Positions 54,354 through 64,000 of a DNA stretch of 64,000 nucleotides are shown here, piece by piece. Under the pieces are notes generated by a model. That model was given only the letters and a program-made list of their open reading frames with translations. It made no database searches and was not told the DNA's origin. Position numbers and translations under genes: made by a program. Each line of letters starts with the position of its first letter. Positions within the stretch are counted from its first letter, which is position 1. Source of the stretch: Bacteroidota bacterium (lineage in GTDB: Bacteria; Bacteroidota; Bacteroidia; Flavobacteriales_D; Crocinitomicaceae); assembly GCA_030148165.1 (NCBI GenBank), contig JASBTZ010000007.1:124001-188000 (forward strand), read 5' to 3'.

Positions 54354-55547
54354 ATGCAACAGATTTCTTCTTATGATTTTCAGGGCAAAAGAGCCTTAAT
54401 TCGAGTTGACTTTAACGTGCCTTTGGATAAGGAAACACTCGATGTAACTGATAACACAAGAATTCGCGCAGCAGCACGGACTATTCAACACGTTTTGAAG
54501 AGCGGAGGAAGTGTTGTTTTGATGTCTCACCTCGGCAGACCTAAAGAAGGAGGTGAACCAAGGTTTTCTTTGAAGAACATTATTGATCACACATCGAATG
54601 TGCTGGGTGTTCCGGTGAAGTTTGGCGGTGATTGTATAGGAGAGGACGCCTTCGCAATGAGTAAAAATTTGCAGCCCGGAGAAGTAATGATGCTTGAAAA
54701 TGTCCGCTTCTATAAGCAGGAAACAGCGGGAACCGAAAGCTTCGCAGAAATGCTGTCACACCATGGCGATGTTTACATTAATGATGCATTTGGAACAGCA
54801 CACAGAGCACATGCAAGCACAACGGTTGTAGCAAAGTTCTTCCCAAATGACAAAATGTTTGGCTTTCTGATCGAAGGAGAAATCAAAAGTGTCGACAAGG
54901 TATTGAACAGTAAGGAGAAGCCCTTAACAGCCATCGTCGGTGGAGCGAAAGTGTCGTCAAAGATTTCAATCATTGAGCATCTGCTGGACAAAGTTGACAA
55001 CCTGATCGTAGGAGGAGGAATGGCTTATACCTTCGTAAAAGCGAAAGGTGGAAAAGTTGGGAACTCACTGGTAGAGGATGATTTTTTGAATGTAGCGAAT
55101 GATATTATTTCAAAGGCTGATCGAAAAGGCGTGAATTTATACATCCCGATAGACACTGTAGCTGCAGATAAGTTTGACAATGATGCGAATCGTCAGGAAG
55201 TTGCTATAGATGAAATTCCGGAAGGATGGATGGGCCTGGATATAGGTGAGCGATCGATCAACGATTGTACGGAGATTATCAGAAATTCAAAACTTATTCT
55301 CTGGAATGGTCCCATGGGCGTTTTCGAGATGGAGAATTTTCAGAACGGGACAGTAGCTGTAGCAAACGCAATAGTTGAGGCAACTTCAAGTGGAGCCTTT
55401 TCACTGATAGGTGGTGGCGACTCGGTAGCAGCGATCAACAAATTTAATTTGGCGGATAAGGTGAGCTACGTATCTACGGGTGGAGGAGCAATGTTGGAGT
55501 ATCTTGAAGGAAAAGAACTTCCCGGAATTGCAGCAATTAAGAGTTAA
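54354..55547 (+). CDS. pgk: Phosphoglycerate kinase
   Basis: A 397-residue glycolytic enzyme that transfers the acyl phosphate of 1,3-bisphosphoglycerate to ADP. The characteristic RVDFNVPLD (about 17-25), SHLGRPKEG (about 60-68), the ENVRFYKQE block, [12 protein letters not shown] and the C-terminal nucleotide loop [12 protein letters not shown] are all present. The length is normal. The gene is monocistronic with its own -7 box; its stop overlaps the convergent M48 peptidase stop by 4 bp. Confidence 0.97.
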   Translation: MQQISSYDFQGKRALIRVDFNVPLDKETLDVTDNTRIRAAARTIQHVLKSGGSVVLMSHLGRPKEGGEPRFSLKNIIDHTSNVLGVPVKFGGDCIGEDAFAMSKNLQPGEVMMLENVRFYKQETAGTESFAEMLSHHGDVYINDAFGTAHRAHASTTVVAKFFPNDKMFGFLIEGEIKSVDKVLNSKEKPLTAIVGGAKVSSKISIIEHLLDKVDNLIVGGGMAYTFVKAKGGKVGNSLVEDDFLNVANDIISKADRKGVNLYIPIDTVAADKFDNDANRQEVAIDEIPEGWMGLDIGERSINDCTEIIRNSKLILWNGPMGVFEMENFQNGTVAVANAIVEATSSGAFSLIGGGDSVAAINKFNLADKVSYVSTGGGAMLEYLEGKELPGIAAIKS

Positions 55548-56473
55548 AGTCCTTTTTCCAGAATGGCAATGCGTTTATCGATGGGTGGGTGAGTGGCAAA
55601 CAAACCTGAAAAGCCCGAAAAACTCTTCTTTCTCGCCGTACCGTTTTCAATAAACATTTGTTTAACATCATCACTGGACACTTCAACATCATCATTTCCC
55701 GAGATCTTTCTAAGTGCGGAAGCAAGTGCGTGTGAGTTTTTTGTGAGCTCTACCGCTCCGGCATCTGCCAAGTATTCTCTTTTTCGTGACAAGGCAAAGC
55801 GGAATAATATTGATAGAAAATAAACAACGACTGCAACAACCAGTGCAACGATCAACAGTCGACCATCGCTGTTATTATTGTTTCGTCGTCGTCTTCCACC
55901 GTAGAGAAATGAACGAAATAAGATATTCACCGCGAAGGCAAATATGCCCACAAATACAATGGAGATGATCAGCAAGCGCACATCGCGATTTCGAATGTGC
56001 GTTAACTCATGAGCGATCACTCCTTCAAGTTCTTCGTCATTTAACTTTTCAATGATTCCTGTTGTCAGGGTAATAGCATATGAGTTCTTATCAATACCTG
56101 AAGCAAAGGCGTTCAATTGAGGAGAATCAATGACGTACAACTTTGGCATCGTCATTCCAACAGACATGCATAGATTCTCTGTGAGGTTGTAAACGCGCAT
56201 GTTCTCCTTACGCTCAAGCGTATGCGCCTTCGTGGTAGCTTTAATGATGGCCGTATGAGAAAAATAAGCAATTGCAAACCAAATACAAACCCCAACAACT
56301 ACGATCGGAAGTATCTTGAGGAACATCCAGTTAATTTCTTCGAAATCTCCTTCAAGCCCAAAGTAAAGGACAGCGTAAACTGCACTCAATATAAGTGCGG
56401 GAAATGCGATTAAGAGAATGACAGAACGGGTATTGTTCCGTGTGATCTGGTTATGTAAACCTATGTACTCCAT
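55544..56473 (-). CDS. M48 family (HtpX-like) membrane metalloprotease
   Basis: A 309-residue inner-membrane zinc protease, likely in membrane protein quality control. Two N-terminal transmembrane helices (about 18-40 and 50-73) precede the catalytic motif [13 protein letters not shown] (HELTH at 155-159); two more helices follow (about 165-190 and 205-230). The third ligand Glu is in [15 protein letters not shown]. The C-terminus [16 protein letters not shown] is the family end. It lies 7 bp downstream of a LemA-family gene, a conserved pairing in many bacteria, so the two are one operon. Confidence 0.93.
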   Translation of the reverse strand: MEYIGLHNQITRNNTRSVILLIAFPALILSAVYAVLYFGLEGDFEEINWMFLKILPIVVVGVCIWFAIAYFSHTAIIKATTKAHTLERKENMRVYNLTENLCMSVGMTMPKLYVIDSPQLNAFASGIDKNSYAITLTTGIIEKLNDEELEGVIAHELTHIRNRDVRLLIISIVFVGIFAFAVNILFRSFLYGGRRRRNNNNSDGRLLIVALVVAVVVYFLSILFRFALSRKREYLADAGAVELTKNSHALASALRKISGNDDVEVSSDDVKQMFIENGTARKKSFSGFSGLFATHPPIDKRIAILEKGL

Positions 56474-56480
56474 GTAAGTT

Positions 56481-57056
56481 TTAGAACTTCACTTCAGGAG
56501 CCTTGTCCATAGCCTCACGCTGTGTGACGCCAAGATCAAACATAGGTTGAGGTGTCATGTTTTTCATTCCAGCCACTATGTTTGAAGGAATAGACTCAAT
56601 GCAATTATTCAATTCTTTCGTAGCCGAGTTGAAGTATCTTCTGACAGCAGCTAGCTTATTTTCAATATCTGCGATCTCGTGCTGAAGATGCATAAAGTTT
56701 TGACTCGCTTTTAGGTCGGGATATGCCTCCACCTGAATATTAAATGCTCCCATAGCAGCACCAAGCTCGGCTTCCGCAGCAATCTTATCATTGATCCCTG
56801 TTGCAGCCATGCACTTAGACCTTGCTTGCGTTACGCGTGTCAGCACTTCACTTTCGTGATCCATATATCCCTTAACGGCTCCCATTAACTGAGGAATAAG
56901 GTCGTGTCGCTGTTTTAATTGAACATCAATATCCGCGAACGCATTCTCGCGATTGTTATCGAGGCGAACTAATTTGTTCCAGGTTCTGAAGAACCAAACG
57001 ATAATTATTACAACAAATAAAATGATTGCTATGGTTATGATCGTTCCTGTGCTCAT
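56481..57056 (-). CDS. LemA family protein
   Basis: A 191-residue protein with one N-terminal transmembrane segment (about 5-25, ITIAIILFVVIIIVWFF) and a helical bundle outside. Family motifs are visible: LVRLDNNRENAFADIDVQLKQRHDLIPQL, ESEVLTRVTQARS, YPDLKASQNFMHLQHEIADIENKLAAVRRYFN. Function is not established; it is the usual partner of M48 peptidases. It is the first gene of the LemA-M48 operon. It diverges from the sigma factor gene across about 100 bp. Confidence 0.94.
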   Translation of the reverse strand: MSTGTIITIAIILFVVIIIVWFFRTWNKLVRLDNNRENAFADIDVQLKQRHDLIPQLMGAVKGYMDHESEVLTRVTQARSKCMAATGINDKIAAEAELGAAMGAFNIQVEAYPDLKASQNFMHLQHEIADIENKLAAVRRYFNSATKELNNCIESIPSNIVAGMKNMTPQPMFDLGVTQREAMDKAPEVKF

Positions 57057-57157
57057 TTCGGTTTTTTTAAAAGTTTACTACGTCGAAGATACATATTTTT
57101 TATCCTTGCTGTAACTTTTCTGTAACTTGTTAGTCTTATAGTTGAAACTTGTGAAAA

Positions 57158-57640
57158 TTGACAGTTAAAGAGTACAATAAATCAGTCGACGAATTTGCGG
57201 ATAACATTTTCCGCTTTGCCATGAAACATCTTGGTAATGAGATGGCTGCAAACGATATTGTCCAGGAAACCTTTACGAAAGTTTGGGTGAAACATGAGGA
57301 GGTTGATTATGCAAAAGTGAAATCCTATCTGTTCACAACAGCTTATCATACGATCATTGACTGGATCAAAAAGGAACAACGGTCAGGTGATATTGAAACA
57401 GCAATTGAACAGGGATCAAGTTCAGGAATGGATGTCGATTTAAAGGAAGTATTGGAGGATGCATTATCGCGATTACCTGAAATTCAGCGAACGGTGGTAT
57501 TACTTCGGGATTATGAGGGATACAATTACGCCGAGATAGCTGAAATCACAGAGTTGAGTGAATCACAGGTGAAGGTTTACATATTCAGAGCCCGAAAAGC
57601 GCTGAAAACATATATTAAAAGATTAGACTTAGTTATATAA
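57158..57640 (+). CDS. ECF-type RNA polymerase sigma factor
   Basis: A 160-residue sigma-70 family factor. Region 2 covers about 10-75 (FADNIFRFAMKHLGNEMAANDIVQETFTKVWVKHEEV, VKSYLFTTAYHTIIDWIKKEQ), and region 4 about 100-155 (ALSRLPEIQRTVVLLRDYEGYNYAEIAEITELSESQVKVYIFRARKALKTYI). The start is a TTG (57158); a stop just upstream in frame rules out an earlier start, and the next Met would cut into region 2. The following gene starts inside its stop codon (TAATG), so it is translationally coupled to a membrane protein that probably controls it. Confidence 0.92.
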   Translation: MTVKEYNKSVDEFADNIFRFAMKHLGNEMAANDIVQETFTKVWVKHEEVDYAKVKSYLFTTAYHTIIDWIKKEQRSGDIETAIEQGSSSGMDVDLKEVLEDALSRLPEIQRTVVLLRDYEGYNYAEIAEITELSESQVKVYIFRARKALKTYIKRLDLVI

Positions 57641-58632
57641 TGGAACGTATCAGCATATTTAATTATGAAGCTTACTACCTCGATTACCTCGAAGGGAAGT
57701 TGAGCGAAAAGGATGCGGCCTTATTGTTCGAATTCCTTGAACAACATCCGGAATGTAAACTGGATGATGAGGAATTCACGTCGATTGTAAGTGAGGAACT
57801 AACACTCGATAATTCATTGAAGCAAAGTCTGAAGCAGGTAGATGAAAACGATAATATCAGTCTGAACAACCTTGATCACTTCCTGATTGCACAGGCTGAG
57901 GGAATCTTGGAAAGTGAGAAAGAAACTGAATTAGAGAACTTTGTTGTCGCTAATAATCTTCAACAAGAGAAGAGGCTAATCGCGGCAACTTATTTTGATC
58001 AGAATGAGCAATATATTTATGCTGACAAAGCAGAGCTGAAGCAGACAGTACAGGTTCGCTTGTGGCCATACGCAGCAGCAGCGGCCAGCGTGCTTATCAT
58101 CGTCATGATTTACTTATTTGGCGGACAGGGATCTGTGATTGAACCGAACCAACAGATTCTTGCGAACGATCAACAGGAATCACCAGAGAAGATTCAAAAT
58201 AACCCGAAAAATGAGCAAGAAAACAGCACGAAGCAGAATGAAGATTCATATGCTTTGACTACAGAACCTTCACCTGTTTCGAAGGGTCAGCCCGTTCTTG
58301 TTGCAAAAGAATTGCCGAATACTAGAAGCGAGAATCTTGCTCTTGAAAATGTCCCTGTACGAAGAATTTTAAGTCCGAAGGTTGCATTGGAGCTAGAGCC
58401 GCTTTCACAGCAACTGGTGAGCAATCCTCCTACCTATGTCGAGCCGCAAAATCAGGATTATGCCACGCTACATTTTAACGGTATTAATAATCCTATTAAG
58501 CCGATAACCAAGGCTCTTTCGGAAAAAACGAATCGCGAGATTGATTTCAGAAGCGGGAAATCCAATACGGACGATAGCAAAGGCTTCTTTGTAAAGATCG
58601 GTAAGTTTGAATTCTCTAGAAAAAAACACTAA
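57640..58632 (+). CDS. Probable membrane-anchored anti-sigma factor
   Basis: A 330-residue single-pass membrane protein, not matched to a named family. The N-terminal ~90 residues (YEAYYLDYLEGKLSEKDAALLFEFLEQHPECKLDDEEF) have the shape of a Bacteroidota anti-sigma domain. A transmembrane helix (about 148-166, YAAAAASVLIIVMIYLFGG) leads to a Gln/Asn/Pro-rich, disordered periplasmic part. The ATG overlaps the sigma factor stop by one base. Context and architecture, not a recognised catalytic motif, support the anti-sigma call. Confidence 0.7.
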   Translation: MERISIFNYEAYYLDYLEGKLSEKDAALLFEFLEQHPECKLDDEEFTSIVSEELTLDNSLKQSLKQVDENDNISLNNLDHFLIAQAEGILESEKETELENFVVANNLQQEKRLIAATYFDQNEQYIYADKAELKQTVQVRLWPYAAAAASVLIIVMIYLFGGQGSVIEPNQQILANDQQESPEKIQNNPKNEQENSTKQNEDSYALTTEPSPVSKGQPVLVAKELPNTRSENLALENVPVRRILSPKVALELEPLSQQLVSNPPTYVEPQNQDYATLHFNGINNPIKPITKALSEKTNREIDFRSGKSNTDDSKGFFVKIGKFEFSRKKH

Positions 58633-58722
58633 TTCCATAACAAAGGTTAACTCTGTCGGGATAAATAATTATTCTCAACTTCAATCATTATATTTACTCT
58701 TCATCACACCGAAAGAGGCAGA

Positions 58723-60639
58723 TTGAAGGAAACCCAATTTATAAAGCAGAATAAGGAAAAGTGGAATCGATTTGAAGAATTGTACGAATCGAAATCCAAT
58801 GACCCTGAAGAGTTAAGTGACCTGTATTTAGACATTACGGATGACCTCAGCTACGCGCAAACATTTTATCCTAAGAGAACTGTTCGGGTATATCTCAATC
58901 AGTTAGCACAGAAGGTGTACACGGGCGTTCATAAGCGGAAGGGCGAACCCATCAAGAAATTCATCACGGTATGGAAGACCTCACTCCCATTGGAAATCTA
59001 TCGATCTCGGAAAAACTTACTTTTTGCCTTCGTTTTATTCCTGATCTATTTTCTGATTGGCGCGATGAACGTGTCAAATGACCCCTATTTTCTGGATGAT
59101 GTTGCCGGTTATGGTTATGTTGATATGACTATCGAAAACATCGAAAAGGGCAATCCTTTAGGCGTATATCAAAGCGGTAGTCAGATGGACATGTTTATTG
59201 CGATCACAACAAATAACTTGAAGGTTGCATTTATGACGTTTGTCTTCGGATTCTTCCTCACAATTGGCACCCATATATTGCTTTTTTTCAATGGAGTAAT
59301 GGTGGGGGCATTTCAGTATTTCTTTCATGGCAAGGGCCTATTAATAACTAGTTTTCTTGGTATCTGGATTCATGGTGCATTTGAGATTTCAGCTATCGTT
59401 CTCGCTGCTGGAGCCGGGATTACCGCAGGAAACGGAATTTTGTTTCCAAAGAGCTATACCCGGATTCAATCATTACAACTCTCAACGAAGCGAGGGTTAA
59501 AGATCATGCTGTCACTTGTGCCATTTATTATCATTGCAGGTTTTCTGGAAAGCTTTGTAACACGCAATTATCAGGATTTGCCCGATTGGTCCAAGTGGAT
59601 GCTGATACTGCTTAGCTTTGGGATTATTCTCGGCTACTATGTGTTATATCCTATTTATGTGGCGAGAAAACATCCTGAGCTTCTCGATAAAGAAGAAACC
59701 TCAAGCTTTAAGCAGCCAAAGGAAGTTGATTTGTACCAGATTCGGGATGCCGGAGCAAACATCGCTACCGCATTCGGAATGTATAGAAGTATGTTCAGCA
59801 AGTTTGCAAAGATTAATACCCTTATTGTATTTCCGATTGTGATTGCACTGGTTACGATGCAGGATATTCAGCATTACGATTTGCAGCAGACGGAATACTG
59901 GTATGACTGGTCGGCTCAGCTCGAATTAATGATGGGCTACTGTTTCTTTTCTGTACAGGATTACATCGTCTTCGGCTTGTGGACTGTGGTCATTGCACTT
60001 ATGTTTTCGTCGGTATTCTGGAGCATAAAATCCAGATCGGAAGCCTTTAGCTGGCGCTCGTATTTTACTTACATGAAGAAAAGATTTTTAGGAATTTGGC
60101 TTGGGAACTTCATTCTGTGTGTTTCCGTTTTGATTCTTCCCTGGTACTTGTTACTGGTTTATCTGTTTATCGTGCCTTTCTTTTATCTCAATGCGGCATC
60201 TATGGGCTTGGACGACTCGAAATTCGGTCAGCGCTTTGGTAAGGGGTTTAGGTTTAGCACCAAACACTACGGAAACACTTTATTGATCTTGTTAATATTA
60301 ATTGTATTGACGGCAATTCTTCTTCAGCCGGTTGCATTCGTGTTAAGTATACACGATTATAATGGTGAACCTACAATAAGTGATCTACTGGATATAGCGG
60401 CTAATTTTGTTAAGCGAATTGCTCAGATTTTTACGTCAGATTATATGTTCTGGGCAAACGTGTTGCGGCAGATAGTATACTTGATTTTCTTCTTCGCTAT
60501 TGTTCCAATGATAGCATTTACGATGGCCATTGCCTATTACTCGCAAGTTGAAAAAACCGAAGCGATAGGATTGAAAAAGGCTTTTGAAAAATTTGGAAAA
60601 CGAAACAGATTCCAGGAAAAGGATATCGATTATGAATAG
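58723..60639 (+). CDS. SpoIIM-like integral membrane protein
   Basis: A 638-residue polytopic membrane protein whose first half matches the stage II sporulation protein M family (SLPLEIYRSRKNLLFAFVLFLIYFLIGAMN; TNNLKVAFMTFVFGFFLTIGTHILLFFNGVMVGAF; WIHGAFEISAIVLAAGAG). About ten transmembrane helices are visible in total. The second half adds a second membrane domain not in classic SpoIIM. The start is a TTG with a good AAAGAGG ribosome site 6 bp upstream. In non-sporulating bacteria SpoIIM-like genes sit in MoxR/DUF58 clusters, as here. The stop overlaps the next gene by 8 bp. Confidence 0.88.
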   Translation: MKETQFIKQNKEKWNRFEELYESKSNDPEELSDLYLDITDDLSYAQTFYPKRTVRVYLNQLAQKVYTGVHKRKGEPIKKFITVWKTSLPLEIYRSRKNLLFAFVLFLIYFLIGAMNVSNDPYFLDDVAGYGYVDMTIENIEKGNPLGVYQSGSQMDMFIAITTNNLKVAFMTFVFGFFLTIGTHILLFFNGVMVGAFQYFFHGKGLLITSFLGIWIHGAFEISAIVLAAGAGITAGNGILFPKSYTRIQSLQLSTKRGLKIMLSLVPFIIIAGFLESFVTRNYQDLPDWSKWMLILLSFGIILGYYVLYPIYVARKHPELLDKEETSSFKQPKEVDLYQIRDAGANIATAFGMYRSMFSKFAKINTLIVFPIVIALVTMQDIQHYDLQQTEYWYDWSAQLELMMGYCFFSVQDYIVFGLWTVVIALMFSSVFWSIKSRSEAFSWRSYFTYMKKRFLGIWLGNFILCVSVLILPWYLLLVYLFIVPFFYLNAASMGLDDSKFGQRFGKGFRFSTKHYGNTLLILLILIVLTAILLQPVAFVLSIHDYNGEPTISDLLDIAANFVKRIAQIFTSDYMFWANVLRQIVYLIFFFAIVPMIAFTMAIAYYSQVEKTEAIGLKKAFEKFGKRNRFQEKDIDYE

Positions 60640-61519
60640 GCTTTTAATCTACATATCGATTGCTCTGTTTCCGTTGTTTTCCTGGTCACAAAAAGACGTC
60701 AAAGAAAAGGTCTGGAAGGAAGAAAAAGAATACCTGAAATATCACAAACAGGATAAATATAAAGGTCCGGATGAATGGTATGGTTCTTATCCTACGAACA
60801 TGAAGGATGATTATTATTATGAAGATGACTACTCTTATAACGGTGGAGGGAATAGCGGACAGGGACTTCAATACAATTCGCAGCAATTACAAAAGGACCG
60901 GGAGCGATATCGGGGTATAGACCAGAATAATGGTGAGGGAGGTAATTTATTAGAAGACCCGACTGTTGAGCGCCCGGATCCAATAGAAGTGCCTGAATTT
61001 GACCCACCTGATGTAGATTTTCCGGACATAGATATACCCGACGTAGATGCACCGACCATTCCTCCGGGAGTATGGAAGTTCCTGCTGTTTTTACTCATTT
61101 TTATAGCCGTTATTATTGTAGCATATCTGATCATTAAGAACAGAAAACCTTCCAATAAGAAAGTTGCCGTTGATGTGGAAGATGAGTGGAACCCGGAAGT
61201 AGTTACCAAAACCGAACTGGAGTTGAAGCTGGATGAAGCAATGGCCAGGGAAGACTATCGAACATGCGTTCGAATCTATTTCACCTTTATTTTAAAAGAA
61301 CTAATCAACAACGGTTGGATCAAGTGGAAAAGGGAAAAGACCAATCACCATTACTTAATTGAGATGTCCGGGAAACCGGGAGTTACAGATTTCATGGCCT
61401 GTATTCGGATCTACAATCTGGTCTGGTACGGTGAATATCACATTGATCGAGATATCTATGAATTAGTACGGCCTGATCTGGAAGCATATTACAAATCACT
61501 AAAACCATTGGGTGAGTAA
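60632..61519 (+). CDS. DUF4129 domain membrane protein
   Basis: A 295-residue exported protein. I use the ATG at 60632, which yields a signal peptide (MNRLLIYISIALFPLFSWSQ); the frame is open upstream inside the SpoIIM-like gene. A Tyr/Asp/Pro-rich outer segment with repeated PD/DIP phrases (about 30-145) precedes one transmembrane helix (about 150-172, FLLFLLIFIAVIIVAYLII). A cytoplasmic DUF4129-type domain ends it (KLDEAMAREDYRTCVRIYFTFILKELINNGWIKWKREKTNHHYLIEM). Part of the MoxR cluster; the stop overlaps the next start by 8 bp. Confidence 0.88.
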   Translation: MNRLLIYISIALFPLFSWSQKDVKEKVWKEEKEYLKYHKQDKYKGPDEWYGSYPTNMKDDYYYEDDYSYNGGGNSGQGLQYNSQQLQKDRERYRGIDQNNGEGGNLLEDPTVERPDPIEVPEFDPPDVDFPDIDIPDVDAPTIPPGVWKFLLFLLIFIAVIIVAYLIIKNRKPSNKKVAVDVEDEWNPEVVTKTELELKLDEAMAREDYRTCVRIYFTFILKELINNGWIKWKREKTNHHYLIEMSGKPGVTDFMACIRIYNLVWYGEYHIDRDIYELVRPDLEAYYKSLKPLGE

Positions 61520-63212
61520 TCAACAGAAAATAGGACTCGTTGTTGGACTGGTGCTGTTGATGGCGGTAATGGTTTGGCTTTTGTCTGATTCTCCCACCGA
61601 GATAGAAGGAAAGCGAAGAGCATACGTTTCTGCTGATTGGGAAGGTCGATTTCAACCTTTTGAAAAGGATCCGCTAGACCTTTATTTGTTCAACCGGATG
61701 TTGCAGGCACATCTAGATACAGGTCATCGGATTAAAGTCGCAAATGATTGGGAAGACTTGGATTCCTTAAAAGCGATGAAGGATGAAAATTACACCTACT
61801 ACTTTATTGGTCCACTCGGTTTACATAATGATGAGCTAGACAGTCTCCTTTCCTATGTGGAGTCTGGGTCAGAATTATTCCTTGCGTATGACGGAATTGA
61901 AAAAACCACTGATAATATTCTCCCAAAAATCGTTGATAAATACGCTGAGCGAAGCGACTATGATGATTCCATTAGGGTTTATACCGGTAAGCAGAAATAC
62001 GACATGATCAATATCCATCAGAATGACACCATTGCCACGGACTGGAGAGCATTTGGTGACATTGAGGTTGAAGCGGGTTTCGAAGGGCTGTCTTCTTTTA
62101 TGGAGATGTATAATTACGTGAAGATTCCGAGAGGTCAAGGGACGATTTATTTACACATCACCCCGGCATTATTCTACAATTATCAGATTAAACGACGTGA
62201 TGGTTTCCGTTATGCAACCAAAGTTATCAATGAGCTACCTTCAGATCAGGATCTTATTTTACTCGAGTTCGGACGATTACCGGATGATTATGGAGAAGAA
62301 GATTATTTTGATGAGTTTGAGGAAGAAGGCAAGGAAGACGATAGTTTCCTTAAACCCTTGTTCGAAGATCCATACTTGTTAACGGCACTTTTGTTATCTC
62401 TGGGAGGCATGATTTTATTCGTAATTTTCCGAACGAAACGCATGCGACCGATCGTACCATTTGTGGAGTCCAGAAAGGACATGACCCTGGCCTTTGCAGA
62501 AACGATCACCTCGATTTACTTTGCCAAACGAAACCCATACGGTATTCTTCAAATTCAAAAGAAAAACTTTTACGCACTGATACAAAAACACTTTTTTATT
62601 GATCTCCAGCGTCGAGAAGATGACAAAGCCATTATTTCTTTGGCAGAGAAGAGCAACAAGTCGGTTGACGAAATAAAAATGTTGCTTCGTCTTTTAGAGA
62701 CAAAAGAAGCATCTTCAGTGAATGAACAGTTTCTTGCCGATTTGGACAAGAAGAAACGTAAGTTCTATAAAGAAACAGGGATTATTTCAGAAAAAGTTTT
62801 TGAACGAATAAAGGAAGATACCTTTGTACTGCGACGATCACTTCTTTTACCAATGATCATGATCCTTGCAGGAATCATTCTGGTATTGGCGGGCTTCTAT
62901 TATCTCGTGGTTGCTGTTGGTGTCGGGATTACACTCTGGCCTGTTGGACTCATAGTTTTCCTGCTAGGCGTATTAAGGCTAAGCACGCCATTGCTGAAAA
63001 TTACGGAAGATAGTTTCATTGCCTACAATGCATTCGGGTTTAAGAAAGAATTTAAAACAGAAGAACTGATGACCACTACTCAAAAAGCCAACGGTGTGGT
63101 ATTCGAATTTACGGAGAATAGAAAATTGATTATTAACTTTTGGGACCTTAGCCGATTTGATCGAAGAAAATTCGAACAGCTAGTGACCAAATTACAGATG
63201 AATGAGTTATGA
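61512..63212 (+). CDS. DUF4350 domain membrane protein
   Basis: A 566-residue membrane protein. An N-terminal transmembrane helix (about 7-25) anchors an extracytoplasmic part resembling DUF4350 ([49 protein letters not shown]). Helices around residues 292-312 and, as a pair, about 440-490 follow, then a short C-terminal domain ([21 protein letters not shown] ... [13 protein letters not shown]). The start is a GTG, overlapping the DUF4129 gene by 8 bp, and the stop overlaps the MoxR start by 4 bp. Family function is unknown; MoxR-cluster partners are thought to act in envelope processes. Confidence 0.83.
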   Translation: MSNQQKIGLVVGLVLLMAVMVWLLSDSPTEIEGKRRAYVSADWEGRFQPFEKDPLDLYLFNRMLQAHLDTGHRIKVANDWEDLDSLKAMKDENYTYYFIGPLGLHNDELDSLLSYVESGSELFLAYDGIEKTTDNILPKIVDKYAERSDYDDSIRVYTGKQKYDMINIHQNDTIATDWRAFGDIEVEAGFEGLSSFMEMYNYVKIPRGQGTIYLHITPALFYNYQIKRRDGFRYATKVINELPSDQDLILLEFGRLPDDYGEEDYFDEFEEEGKEDDSFLKPLFEDPYLLTALLLSLGGMILFVIFRTKRMRPIVPFVESRKDMTLAFAETITSIYFAKRNPYGILQIQKKNFYALIQKHFFIDLQRREDDKAIISLAEKSNKSVDEIKMLLRLLETKEASSVNEQFLADLDKKKRKFYKETGIISEKVFERIKEDTFVLRRSLLLPMIMILAGIILVLAGFYYLVVAVGVGITLWPVGLIVFLLGVLRLSTPLLKITEDSFIAYNAFGFKKEFKTEELMTTTQKANGVVFEFTENRKLIINFWDLSRFDRRKFEQLVTKLQMNEL

Positions 63213-64000
63213 TAAATGATGAAAACAACGAAAATGAAGAAGTGAACAACTCTGAAGAACAGAATGAAAGCTCTCAGACTGAACACACCGATTATATGCC
63301 GAAGGTAGAGGGTGAATCAACAGAAAACGAGGACCCAAACCCGGACGAAAAAGCGGAAGAAACAGTTATTGTACCGGTTGTTGAAGACAATAAAGAGCAA
63401 AAGTCGTATGGTTTTGAGCGAAATCAAAAGGAATTACTTTGGGTAGCGCAAAAAGTGAATGATGTGAGAGCTGTATTGGCTCAGTTTGTTATTGGTCAGG
63501 AACAAATGGTAGACCTATTGTTAACAGGTATTTTTGCTAACGGACATGTATTATTGGAAGGAGCGCCGGGTGTTGCCAAAACATTATCGGCTAAAGTGCT
63601 GTCGAAGTCATTGAACATTGATTTTTCCAGAATACAGTTTACGCCGGATATGATGCCTTCAGATGTTATAGGAACATCCGTATTCAACATGAAGGATTCA
63701 ACCTTTACCTTTAAGAAGGGACCGATTTTTTCTAATATCGTATTGATCGATGAGATCAACCGGGCACCTGCGAAGACACAGGCAGCATTATTCGAGGTAA
63801 TGGAGGAAAGACAGATTACCTATGATGGCCAGGAATATCCAATGAATTTTCCTTTTCTGGTGATTGCAACGCAAAACCCCATTGAGCAGGAAGGAACGTA
63901 TAATCTTCCGGAAGCACAATTAGACAGATTCCTGTTCAAGATCAAATTGGATTACCCGGAGCTGGATCATGAAGAAGAAATACTTCAGCGATACAAAAAT
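63209..64000 (+). CDS. MoxR-family AAA+ ATPase (5' part, runs off the window)
   Basis: The first 264 codons of a MoxR AAA+ ATPase, continuing past the end of the window. MoxR proteins act as chaperones that activate partner complexes, typically with DUF58/VWA proteins. Walker A ([13 protein letters not shown], about 119-131), the MoxR stretch [18 protein letters not shown], Walker B ([17 protein letters not shown]) and sensor 1 ([24 protein letters not shown]) are intact. An unusual feature is the first ~70 residues: a Glu/Asn/Asp-rich, probably disordered extension absent from typical ~330-residue MoxR proteins. The ATG overlaps the DUF4350 stop (ATGA), so it belongs to the same operon. DUF58/VWA genes are expected just beyond the window. 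Confidence 0.95.
   Translation, partial: MINDENNENEEVNNSEEQNESSQTEHTDYMPKVEGESTENEDPNPDEKAEETVIVPVVEDNKEQKSYGFERNQKELLWVAQKVNDVRAVLAQFVIGQEQMVDLLLTGIFANGHVLLEGAPGVAKTLSAKVLSKSLNIDFSRIQFTPDMMPSDVIGTSVFNMKDSTFTFKKGPIFSNIVLIDEINRAPAKTQAALFEVMEERQITYDGQEYPMNFPFLVIATQNPIEQEGTYNLPEAQLDRFLFKIKLDYPELDHEEEILQRYKN

Noticed and set aside
63496-63759. Minus-strand open frame near the window end
   Set aside because: It is a shadow of the MoxR gene, which is strongly supported on the plus strand.

Overview
The window comes from a chromosome of a Bacteroidota bacterium, most likely a Flavobacteriales member of the Crocinitomicaceae/Cryomorphaceae kind. The grounds are: a TonB-dependent receptor with a carboxypeptidase-like N-terminal domain; type IX secretion system (T9SS) parts (a PorP/SprF protein, a PorE-like OmpA lipoprotein, PorZ); many secreted proteins with T9SS type A or type B C-terminal sorting domains; SprB and HYR repeats; the Bacteroidota-type promoter -7 box TAnnTTTG; and weak Shine-Dalgarno signals. 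No CRISPR array, insertion sequence, prophage or rRNA was found. One tRNA (Arg, anticodon TCG) is present.

Layout. (1) 0-13 kb: a TonB-dependent receptor, a convergent unknown secreted protein, then a co-directional trio of a 2051-residue SprB/HYR adhesin, its PorP/SprF-type partner and a PorE-like OmpA lipoprotein. (2) 13-24.3 kb, minus strand: four large T9SS cargo proteins. Three lie in a tight operon, and two of those are paralogues that share their N-terminal half but carry different sorting tails. A perfect 24-bp palindrome precedes this operon. (3) 24.4-29 kb, minus strand: a long RluA-type pseudouridine synthase, a TolB-like propeller, a small lipoprotein, a cupin and a DUF2490 protein. 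(4) 29-39.5 kb: nine genes, each adjacent pair separated by one 71-177 bp imperfect inverted repeat bounded by RYYYAAC and GTTRRRY boxes with internal pairing boxes. This is the architecture of integron attC sites, so I read the stretch as an integron cassette array without an integrase in the window (CALIN-like). Most cassettes encode exported proteins, two with clear T9SS tails, and one large cassette gene is reversed. (5) 39.5-40.35 kb: a gene-poor stretch with two 91-bp direct repeats ending in a tRNA-like 3' segment, several hairpins, tRNA-Arg and a partial copy of its 5' end. (6) 40.35-57 kb: mostly core genes (porZ-recO, a family-5 solute-binding lipoprotein, trpS, plsC, gatC, a DUF4476 protein, an M42 aminopeptidase, a GH3-like protein, an SCO protein, xseAB, pgk, M48 peptidase, LemA). 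(7) 57-64 kb: an ECF sigma factor and membrane partner, then SpoIIM-like, DUF4129, DUF4350 and MoxR ATPase genes with stop/start overlaps; the MoxR gene runs off the window end.

How it works together: the T9SS parts and roughly eight cargo proteins suggest a cell heavily invested in surface display and adhesion. The most unusual element is the candidate integron array whose cassettes carry envelope and T9SS-secreted proteins, which would make secreted surface proteins an exchangeable cassette pool. The attC reading rests on sequence pattern and predicted pairing seen by eye and needs a covariance-model search.
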